From Planctomycetota bacterium (GTDB taxonomy: Bacteria > Planctomycetota > J058 > JAJDCP01): 64,000 nt of DNA. Below are positions 1 through 7,700 of the stretch, in pieces. Under the pieces are notes generated by a model, which searched no databases, was not told where the DNA came from, and worked only from the letters and a program-made list of their open reading frames with translations. The position numbers and the translations under genes were made by a program. The stretch's first letter is position 1, and each line of letters starts with the position of its first letter. Location: the NCBI GenBank assembly GCA_029260765.1, contig JAJDCP010000047.1, positions 1 to 64,000 of the forward strand. The letters are read 5' to 3'.

Positions 1-327
1 CCAGGCTTGCTCGATCACCCACCGCAGGCCGAAGTCGCGCGAGCAGAGGATCTGGAAGGTCCGCTCCTGTTCTCGGAATCGCTGCTGCAAGGCTTCGAAG
101 GGGAGCTTGCTGTCCTTGCGTAGCCATTGCTTCAGGAAGCCGGTCAGGCTCTCAACCCGATCCTCATCGAGATTCTCCACCCGACCCAGCGAGGCCAGGG
201 ACTTCGGCTGCCTGCGGCCTTTCTTCTCGTCCCACAGATCGTAGCGAAGGTATGCGTAGTGGCAAACCGTGCCATTTGCCGGGCTCTTGGTTACGTACAG
301 GGCTGACGGATGGGCCGACTCGATCAT
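1..327 (-). CDS. N-terminal part of an IS1634/IS4-like DDE transposase, cut by the window edge
   Basis: The reading frame stays open from an ATG at 327 down to base 1, giving 109 residues with no stop, so the gene continues outside the window. An SD-like GGAGAGG lies just upstream of the ATG. The protein has the layout of IS1634-family N-termini: a short beta-rich start, a basic stretch (DEKKGRRQPKSLASLG) followed by a helix (NLDEDRVESLTGFLKQWL). The DDE catalytic core would lie beyond the edge and cannot be checked. It sits directly behind the broken end of the IS91-type transposase, which suggests that this element inserted there. The family call is from recall of the N-terminal pattern; another IS4-superfamily member is possible. 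Confidence 0.6.
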   Translation of the reverse strand, partial: MIESAHPSALYVTKSPANGTVCHYAYLRYDLWDEKKGRRQPKSLASLGRVENLDEDRVESLTGFLKQWLRKDSKLPFEALQQRFREQERTFQILCSRDFGLRWVIEQAW

Positions 328-475
328 GTCCTCTCCGATCGTAGGGCAGCGAAGAAGAGTCTAACCGGCCTGCCAGGCGGCTGAAAAGCGTTTGATGTAA
401 GAGATGGACTGGCTTCGAGTTAGGAAACTGGCCGTTCCTCGGGGATGAATCGAGCGGCGCAGTGTAAGCCACGCG
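1..475 (-). mobile_element. Partial insertion sequence interrupting an IS91-type element
   Basis: The IS91-type transposase reads normally until about base 475 and then continues into unrelated sequence. The unrelated segment includes the start of another transposase on the same strand. The simplest reading is that one end of an IS lies near 470-480, with about 145 bp between that end and its transposase start codon. No terminal inverted repeat or target duplication could be tested because the other end is outside the window. Confidence 0.45.
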
Positions 476-1251
476 AAGGGACGCTTTGCGTAGACAACCC
501 ACTTCTTGCTGTACGGACCCTTGAGGTAGGCCAGGAACGCCCGGTGTCCCTTCAGGTCCGCCAACCGCCCATCGAAGCGCAACGCACCCGACGCATGGGC
601 GCGCTTCAGCAGGTCGAGGAACCGCCCCCTGAACTTCAGGCGCAGCACTCGAATGGGCAGGAAGTACTTCTTCCGGCAGCGGATCCAGCGGGACCCATCC
701 AGCGACGGGCCGCCTCCGGCAACAACATAGTGGACGTGCGGATGGTGCACCAACGCCTGCCCCCAGGTGTGCAGGACTCCCAGATACCCCAAGCGCATGC
801 CGAGGTGACGCGGATCGGCGGCCAACTCGGCCATGACCGAGGACGAAGCGGCGAACAAGATCCCGTAGACGACGCGCTTGTTCTGCAAGGCAATCGCCGC
901 CACAGAGGCAGGGATCGTGAAGACCACATGGAAGTAGTGCACCGGCAGCAGATCCTGTTGGCGCGCCTCCACCCACCCCACTGCGCCCGAGGCCTGACAC
1001 TTGGGACAATGCCGATTCCGGCACGAGTTGTAGGCGTTTCGCTGATGCCCGCACCGGCTACAGCGCTCGACTTGGCCGCCAAGCTCAGGAGTGCGGCAGG
1101 CGGCCAAATGGCGTAAGACTGTGGCCTGAGCCGGCCCACATGCGCGTTCACGCAGATAGTCGGGTCCGTAGCGTCGGGCCAGATCACCCAACTCAAGACG
1201 CGCTCTGCATCGCACGGGCCAGCTCGTGCAGAGTGTTACGGACATCATCAA
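361..1251 (-). pseudogene. IS91-family (Y2, rolling-circle) transposase, 3' truncated
   Basis: IS91 transposases are HUH/Y2 single-strand nucleases that move DNA by rolling-circle transposition. The 296-residue product has the expected N-terminal zinc finger (C64, C67, C77, H81/C82, C85) and a His cluster around H170-H174 (HHPHVHYVVAGGG) that matches the HUH metal site. After YAKRPF the sequence stops resembling the family. The expected downstream segment with the catalytic tyrosines (the YLxRYTHR region) and the C-terminal part are missing, replaced by about 38 unrelated residues. It is therefore very likely inactive. The ATG overlaps the stop of the upstream recombinase by 4 bp (ATGA), a translational-coupling arrangement seen in IS91-like elements that carry a recombinase gene. 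Confidence 0.85.
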
Positions 1252-2127
1252 CCTGCCTCGCGCGGATCGGCGTCGGCGCGGTCCTCGTCGAGCGTGTCCA
1301 GAGGACTCGTGGCCTGATCGAGCGTGCTCTTCGACACGTGCAGGTAGATCGCTGTCGTCGCCAGGCTCCTGTGGCCCATGAGAATCTGAAACGTGCGGAG
1401 ATCCGTCCCCGCCTCAAGATGGTGGGTGGCGAAGGAGTGGCGCAGCGACTTGAGGCTGGCGACCTTGGTGATCTTGGCCCGCCTACGCGCTTGGTGGAAG
1501 ATGTTTTGCGCCGTCCGAGCCGAGAGCGGAATGTCGAGCTGCCAGCCTGGAAAGATCCAACGCGGTGACCGCTCGACGAGCCAGTTCCTGCGTAGCTGCT
1601 TCAGGAGCCGCTTGGAGAGCGGAATGAAGCGATCCTTTGCACCCTTGCCACCCTCGACTTTCAGCACCATGCGCCGGCTGTCGATGTCTCGACACTCCAA
1701 GCCTACGAGTTCCGAGGCACGCAAGCCCGCCGAGTAGCAAGTCTTCAGCAAGGTCTGGTGCTTGAGGTTCGTAGTGTTCTCGAACAGGCGCCGGATCTCG
1801 TCACGACTCAGCACGGTTGGAAGCTGCTTCGGTTTGCGAGCATACGGGATGCGCGTGACAACTTGAGGCCGATGTAGAACCCGGAGATAGAGGAACCTCA
1901 GGGCGCACACGGCTTGGTGGAGGACCGAGGCCGAGACCTTGCGCTCCGAAGCCAGGTAGACCTGGAAGTCGCGGACTTGTTCCGCACCAAGGTGCTCCAG
2001 TGAGAGGCCAAAGTAGTTGGCAAAGCGGGTGACCATCTGGGTATAGACCTCGATAGACCTCGATGGTTCGATCGGAGTACTTGCCGATCTGGAGTTCTTC
2101 GAGCATCCTGCGACGTAGGGGAGTCAA
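1248..2127 (-). pseudogene. Tyrosine recombinase of an IS91-like element, frameshifted near its N-terminus
   Basis: The intact part (ATG at 2036, 262 residues) has a SAM-like core-binding domain and a catalytic domain with R106, K131 (GGKGAKDR), LRHSFATH (R199), GH at 221-222 and the nucleophile Y231 (TTAIYLHV). The first position of the HxxR box is Lys196 instead of His. The true N-terminus (MTPLRRRMLEELQIGKYSDR) is encoded from 2127 in another frame. Removing one copy of the 10-bp direct repeat at 2043-2062 rejoins the frames as DRTIEVYTQMVTRFANYFG, the usual sequence of this family. The gene is upstream of and translationally coupled to the IS91 transposase. Internal initiation at 2036 could still make a protein lacking about 30 N-terminal residues. 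Confidence 0.85.
2043..2062. repeat. 10-bp tandem duplication (atagacctcg x2) causing a frameshift
   Basis: Two adjacent perfect copies occupy 2043-2052 and 2053-2062. Ten is not a multiple of three, so the extra copy shifts the recombinase frame; deleting one copy restores a continuous family-like protein. Confidence 0.93.
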
Positions 2128-2663
2128 TTCTGCTCCTATTCTGGCCCCGCGTGCGTCGCTAGCGCGCGGGGCATTCCTTTGAGCAGGATTGCAACAATGG
2201 TCTCAGGGTTCAGACTTCGTGCGTCAAGTTACCGTCGCGCAGGCACAGAGCGTGCGATGCGGGAAGAGATCAAGCCACCGCGAAGCGGTTTTGTTCAACG
2301 CCGTCTTGGCGCACAGCCCTCCGCCTCGACCCGGCGCTTGACCCGGCGCTTGCTCCATCACGCTGCACCCCTTCAGGTTGCGTCGCTGGTGAGCTTCGGT
2401 GGGGTCAGCAACCGCCGGGCCAGGCCTCCGGGTCGCCTGCGGCGACAGCAAGACCACCCATTGGCAAGTCAGGCAAGGGGTCAGGGAGCCTCGACCTACT
2501 TGCCTGACGATCAGGTGGTCTGTGGTCGGTGCTCGCCTTCGTTGACCCTTGATGGTGGCGCGGTCATCTTGCGGTCGCCTCCAACCCCGATCCCGAGACC
2601 GAGACGAAGTGCCTGGATCGACCCGGACCTCCTGGTATATTCTATTCAAACAGGAGGCTGACG
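2128..2663. other. Intergenic stretch without a convincing gene
   Basis: This lies between the recombinase start and vapB. Open frames here lack family resemblance and good start sites. A 12-bp direct repeat (acccggcgcttg) occurs twice in tandem at 2329-2352. The outer end of the IS91-like element should lie in this stretch but could not be placed. Confidence 0.6.
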
Positions 2664-2927
2664 ATGGCGAGTACCAGTGTCCACCTGCCAGGCAATCTTC
2701 TCAGCCGGCTCGACGAGCTGGCTGCGGCTCGCGATCTGAGTCGAAACAAGCTGATCGTCGAGGCTTGCGAGCTCCTGCTTCAGACCGAAGGGGGCAGGTG
2801 GCCGCATGGTTTTCTTTCGAATGAGGGCTATTCGATCGACGATCTCGAAGCTCTGCGCGCCGGCGGCGAGCAACTCCTCGACTCTGTGCAGGCAGCGCGG
2901 CGTAGCAAAGCTGAGCCGCCGCTTTGA
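2664..2927 (+). CDS. vapB: VapB-like ribbon-helix-helix antitoxin
   Basis: This is the antitoxin of a type II toxin-antitoxin pair. It is expected to bind DNA as a dimer through a ribbon-helix-helix fold and to block the VapC nuclease with its C-terminal tail. The 87-residue protein has an N-terminal strand with alternating residues (STSVHLPGNLLSRLDELA) followed by the two helices of an RHH domain, and a charged, probably flexible tail from about residue 50. An SD-like CAGGAGG is placed 6 bp before the ATG. Its stop overlaps the TTG start of vapC (TTGA), so the two are translationally coupled. Autoregulation by the complex is usual for the family but no operator was identified. Confidence 0.85.
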   Translation: MASTSVHLPGNLLSRLDELAAARDLSRNKLIVEACELLLQTEGGRWPHGFLSNEGYSIDDLEALRAGGEQLLDSVQAARRSKAEPPL

Positions 2928-3343
2928 GCCTGCTCCTCGACACCAGCGCTCTGTCCAGGGTCATGCAGCGGGATCCAACGGCCCTCGTCTGGCTTTCGCG
3001 GCGTCGACCCGGAGAGGTGATTCTCTCGAGTCCCGTAGCCGCGGAGATCCGCTTCGGTTTGGAGCGCATTGGCGCGAGGACCCGTCGGCGGGCGTTGTTA
3101 GAGGCCGAATACATGAAGGTGCGTCGTGTCGTCGGCTGGGCTGACTGGACAGAATCTGCCGCTTTGGAGTTCGGGAGGCAGAAAGCCAAGCTGTTCCGCA
3201 AAGGCCAACCCGTTGAGGACATGGACATCGCCATCGGAGCGCTCGCGATCTCCCTGGATGCCGTGCTCGCGACCTGCAATGCGCGGCACTTCAAGCGGCT
3301 CGGCGGGTTGTCTCTCGAAGACTGGCAGAGTCCCCCGACGTGA
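2924..3343 (+). CDS. vapC: VapC-like PIN-domain ribonuclease toxin
   Basis: PIN-domain toxins are Mg-dependent RNases that cut tRNA or rRNA when the antitoxin is degraded. The 139-residue length is typical. The acidic metal-binding positions are visible: D6 (LLLDTSAL), E41 (AAEIRFGLE) and D99/D101 (EDMDIAIGAL), with the family's ATCNARHF motif near residue 119 in place of the fourth acid. Translation starts at TTG 2924 inside the last codons of vapB, a 4-bp overlap. Nothing in the sequence suggests inactivation. The target RNA cannot be predicted. The pair sits next to decayed mobile elements, a common position for such cassettes. Confidence 0.88.
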   Translation: MSLLLDTSALSRVMQRDPTALVWLSRRRPGEVILSSPVAAEIRFGLERIGARTRRRALLEAEYMKVRRVVGWADWTESAALEFGRQKAKLFRKGQPVEDMDIAIGALAISLDAVLATCNARHFKRLGGLSLEDWQSPPT

Positions 3344-3380
3344 AGCCTCGACCTTCCTGTACTATCCCACAGCGCTCTGT

Positions 3381-3454
3381 CCCCGCGGTTGCGGCTTGTG
3401 ATCGGATCTGGCGAGCCTTGTTCGGCAGCTGTCTTGGAGGGGGCAACCGCGGGG
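3381..3454. repeat. 12-bp perfect inverted repeat downstream of vapC
   Basis: The arm ccccgcggttgc at 3381-3392 pairs with gcaaccgcgggg at 3443-3454, separated by 50 bp. It begins about 40 bp after the vapC stop. It could be a transcription terminator, a protein-binding palindrome or a repeat scar; there is no T-run after it, so a classical terminator is not supported. Confidence 0.6.
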
Positions 3455-3526
3455 CCAGAGCTCCGGCCGCTGGCCCTGACGGTGGCCGCATCTACCATGT
3501 CCGATCCACCATAGCAGAGCGGATTC

Positions 3527-3544
3527 GAGATACCGCGGAGGCGC
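3527..3544 (+). repeat. Left inverted repeat flanking the GxxExxY gene
   Basis: The sequence gagataccgcggaggcgc matches the reverse complement of 3975-3992 at 17 of 18 positions. The two copies bracket the GxxExxY pseudogene, so gene plus repeats form a unit of about 466 bp. Confidence 0.75.
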
Positions 3545-3574
3545 AGAGAGCGCTGAGGGCCGCCAGCGAAGCGC

Positions 3575-3938
3575 GTGGCGCTCAACTCCATCACCGAAGC
3601 GATCATTGGCGCAGCGATTACGGTCCATCGGGCCCGGATTGCTGGAGTCGCTATACGAGACGTGTCTTGCTTACCAACTTCGTAAGCTTGGGCACAAAGT
3701 CGATCGCCAGAAATCGCTGCCGATCGTGTTCGACGATCTGCATGTAAACAACGCCTTCCGCCTCGACCTGGATGTTGACGACAAAGTGTTCGTTGAGATC
3801 AAGGCCGTGGACATCAAGGCCGTCCATGAGGCTCAACTCCTCACCTATCTTCGGCTCGCCAAGCGCCCAGTCGGTCTGCTCCTGAATCTCAACGTCGTCA
3901 CCGGAATTCGCAGACCCGTCAACGACTTCCCCAGGTAG
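3575..3938 (+). pseudogene. GxxExxY-family protein (PD-(D/E)XK-like), frameshifted
   Basis: GxxExxY proteins are small, widespread PD-(D/E)XK-fold proteins of unsettled function. A GTG at 3575 starts the typical N-terminus (ALNSITEAIIGAAITVHR). In the adjacent frame the signature follows (GPGLLESLYETCLAYQLRKLG), then the core strands (FRLDLDVDDKVFVEIKAVD and HEAQLLTYLRLAKRPVGLLL). The junction is near 3632-3640, where about two bases appear lost between VHR and LGPGLLE. The downstream part alone could be translated from an internal start at 3606, but it would lack the first helix. Inverted repeats flank the gene on both sides. Confidence 0.8.
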
Positions 3939-3974
3939 CTCTCTGCGGTCCTAAGCGGCCCACGCGCTGCGCTG

Positions 3975-3992
3975 GCGCCTCCGCGGTTTCTC
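3975..3992 (-). repeat. Right inverted repeat flanking the GxxExxY gene
   Basis: Reverse complement of 3527-3544 with one mismatch; it lies 37 bp after the pseudogene stop. Repeats of this 'CCGCGGAGGCGCAGAG' type are, from recall, frequent between genes of Planctomycetota and related phyla. Confidence 0.75.
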
Positions 3993-4727
3993 AGGCTTCG
4001 CAGATTGCTCGGACCAACAGATCCTGTGGGCGACACGGCACTAGGCCGTCGGCGACGCCCAGACCGTCCATTGCAGACGGCGTGCGGCCTCGCGCTCGGT
4101 ACGCCGCAGCAGCAGGCGTTTCATTGTGTTTTGATGGCATCACGTGCGACCTGGACCGCTGCCGGGCAGCGGCTCACGTCCTCCTGAATCCCGGCGCTGT
4201 GGGGGTGCTCAGCCCTCACGCGCGCCGCGGAGCGCCTGCCGGAACTCCCGGACTGCGCGCGTCATCGGCTTGACCCCGACGAAACGCTGCATCATGCCGA
4301 GGTCGAGCCCGGGTAGCAGTGTGCTGGCGGCACTGGCGCCTTCAAGTGCTTTGCATGGGCGAAACTCTCTGAGAAAAAGGACATGCGATGCCGCCTGCGA
4401 GGTTGATTACAGACTGTAAAGCGAACCAGGGCCTGCTCTCGGGCACATCCGGGCTGACCCTCCCCATCGGTTCGCCGTTCTGCAGAGGATCCACGGCAAC
4501 TACGACGCCCTGCATTGCGTCCTGCGTCTTCTGGATCAACGAGGGAGAGCCTGGCGGAATCCTCCGCAGAGGGGCGCACAGCCCATCGCACGGCGGCGTC
4601 GTGTGTCGTGCGGTGAGCGGCGCTGCAAGCTCAGGACTCCTCCAGGCCCTGGAAAAGGGCTGGATGGGCTTTGCGAGCCAGGATGTTGGTGATAGCATCC
4701 CTTCGGTTCCACGATGCGGGGGTAGGG
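3993..4727. other. Intergenic stretch with one decayed coding fragment
   Basis: No intact gene is supported before the kinase start at 4728. A short coding-like fragment lies on the minus strand at 4209-4363 (separate entry). The rest shows no recognisable family in any frame. Confidence 0.5.
4209..4363 (-). pseudogene. Fragment of an unidentified coding sequence
   Basis: The minus strand reads, in one frame up to a TGA at 4211-4209, a peptide with natural composition and a helical C-terminus (GLDLGMMQRFVGVKP followed by a basic helix ending in REG). There is no credible start codon upstream, so this looks like the C-terminal remnant of a gene whose remainder has been lost. No family was recognised. 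Confidence 0.35.
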
Positions 4728-7700
4728 ATGGACGTCGAAGCAGTCAATGCCGTTTGGTCTGTGCTCCTGGGCGAGGATCCCCTCAAGACGTCTCGCGATG
4801 CGGGCGAGACGGTGAAGAGTCTCTTTTGCCGTCCACCCGCCGACCGAACCACGCATCACCGCCAGGACGCTACTTCTGAAGCCCAGGAATACGCCCTGAT
4901 CGAGCCGGTCGGCAAAGGGGGCATGGGCGAGGTCTTCAGGGCCCGGGACATCCACCTGCTCCGCGAAGTTGCCCTCAAGATGCTGCGCAGCGACAAGGTG
5001 CACACGCGGAGCCACTCCCAGTTCCTGGCTGAAGCGGTCGTGAGTGGTCGGCTCGAACACCCCAACATCGTGCCGATCCACCGGCTCGGCTGGCTGCAGG
5101 AGATACCCTTCATCGCCATGAAGCTGGTGGGCGGCGCTACCTGGCACGAGAAGTTGCACGAGGCCAGCGGACAGGATCTGGCGAAGCAGCTGGAGGTGCT
5201 GCTGCAGCTGAGCAACGCCGTCGCCTTCGCCCACAGCCGGGGTGTCGCTCACAACGACCTCAAACCCTCCAATGTCATGATCGGAGAGTATGGAGAAGTG
5301 CTGCTGATGGACTGGGGGCTGGCGACATCCTTCTGGGAACAAGCGCCTGCAGGTATACGGCACAGAAGCTCCATCACCTCACCCTGTGGCACTCCCCACT
5401 ACATGTCTCCCGAGCTGGCCTCGGGCGACGGCCAGGCCATCGGCCCCAGCTCCGATGTCTACCTGCTCGGCGGAATCCTCTACCGGCTGCTGTCTGGTCG
5501 AGCGCCCCACGCCAAGAGCAACTACCTCGAGTGCATTCTGAGCGCCATGGAAGGCGCGGTGGATCCCCTGGACACAAGCCACCCGAAGGAACTGCGCCAG
5601 ACCGCCATGCGGGCGCTGGCCAAGGATCCGGAGCGCCGGCACGAGAGCGTGCAGGAGCTCCAGGCCGAGCTGCGCGCGTACCTCAAACACAAAGAAAGCC
5701 TGGTTATCACGCACACCGCCCGCCTGCAACTGACTCATTGCGAAGCGGAAGCGCAGCTGGATCGCGATCGCCTCTACGAGGGTTTTGCCGAGGCGGTCTC
5801 TGGCTTCCGTCATGCCCGTCGGCTCTGGGAAGGCAATCAGGCGGCCCAAGAGGGTGAGCTGGAGGCGCGCCTCGCCTACGCGCGGGCCGCTCTGGCACAA
5901 CGAGATCTGGGTCTGGCGGAAGTCCAGGCCAACCGCATGCGGGAATCCGCACAAGGCACCGAGAGCCTGGCGGAGCTCGATCGCGACATCTCCACTGTCC
6001 GAGACTTGCAGGAACGGGGCAAACGCAACCAGAAGCGGCTGAAACGGGGTCTGACGGGTAGCCTGCTTTGCTTGTTCTTGGGGCTGAGCGCGGGCCTGCT
6101 GCTCTTTTCGAAGACCAATCGGGAGATACGAGCACAAAACAGCAGGATAGACAGCCAGAACAAGCAGCTCAGCAGCGAGCGTCAGTTTGCCGAAGAGGGT
6201 CTTGTCCATCTGACCGACCAGGTGAGACTGCGATTGCTCGAGCACGGAAGTCACGCTTCCCATCAGGTGGGCATCGAGTTGCTCACCGATGCCATGCAGC
6301 GCTGGGAGACCCTTGGCGATGTGCGGGGGGCTCGTGGCAAGGCCCTGGCACGATTCAAACTCGCCGAGATCAGGTATTCCATCGAAGGAGATGTGGAACA
6401 TGCGATCGCGGAAACCACCTCTGCTGTCGAAGCCATCCGCGGCTTGCTGGCGGATTCCCCTGACGACCTGGAGCTCCCAAACCTTGCCAGCGATGCACTG
6501 ATCACGCTCGCGAACCTTCACGCCAAGCGCGGCGGACTGGAGACCGCGTTCGGCCTGGCGCAGGAGGGATGGCTGCTCGCAGAAGCCGTCCACCGGGCAC
6601 GCGCGACATCCTTGCAGGTCCGCAGGATCTGCCGAGCCCAGCTGGCACTGGCCCACATACTGCGCGATCAGGGGAAAGCCGAGCGGGCAGAAGGCCTCCT
6701 GAAGGACAGTCTTCAGCGCATGCTCGCGGTTCCAGAGCCCGCTCTCCGAGACGATGGCCTGTTTGCCATCCAGAGAGATCTGGGGAGTTTCATGCTCGGG
6801 AGGGACCGCCTGGATGCGGCCGCCACGTCGTTGCTCGCGGCGCAGGAGACTGCCCAACGCCTCGTCGAACAGAGGCCCAACGACATGCTCCGGCTTGGCA
6901 GACTGGCCTCTGTCACGGCGCGCCTGGGTGAAGTCTACCGGCGGCGGGGTGCGTATCAGCAGGCCCGGGAGATGTTCGAATCGGGGCTGAGAACCCACCG
7001 TCGAGTGGTCGCGGCAGACCGCAGCAACCTCGGGAGCACGCGCAGCCTGGTCAACTGCCTGACGAGTCTGGCTGGTGTGCTGAAAGGACTGGGCGAGACC
7101 CGAGCTGCCAGGGACTTGGTGGACGAGGGGATCGAGCTGCAACGCGGCCTTGTTGCCGGGGATTCGACCAACGCGCAGGTGCTGCTCGACCTCAGCGCCA
7201 ACCTCAATGTGTCCGCCAGCCTCTCTCAAGCCGTGGGGGATTGGAGCGAGGTGCAGCCATCGTTGGAAGAGGCGATCGTCATCCAAAGGCGGCTGGTAGC
7301 GCTGGACCCGACGAATCTTGTGGCGCGGCGGGCGGTGGGAGGCCTGCTTGTCGATCTGGGCCTCCACTTGTTCCAACACTCCGAGCTCGATCAGGCACAC
7401 AGTACGGTCCTGGAGGCCCACGGCCTGTTGAGCGCGTTGCGCGCAAGGGACCCGTCAAGCGCCAGTATCCAGGGGGAGCTCACCAATTCCCTGCTGGTCC
7501 TGGGAGATATCCTGATCGCGCGAGGTGATCTGGACGCAGCCTCCGATGTCCTGAACAAGGCTCTCGGCTACCGGCGCGAGACCATTCATGCGAGTCTGGA
7601 CGACCCGAACGCTCAGTACGAGCTGGGTCTGGCTCTTCACCGGGTCGGGGAGCTGAACAGGCAGCGCGGAGCCACCACCCAGGCCAGGGACCAGCTGCGC

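Noticed and set aside
5379..7421. 680-codon open frame antisense to the kinase at 4728-9293
   Set aside because: It mirrors the codon pattern of a clear kinase-TPR gene, has no family resemblance and no SD; a GC-rich shadow frame.
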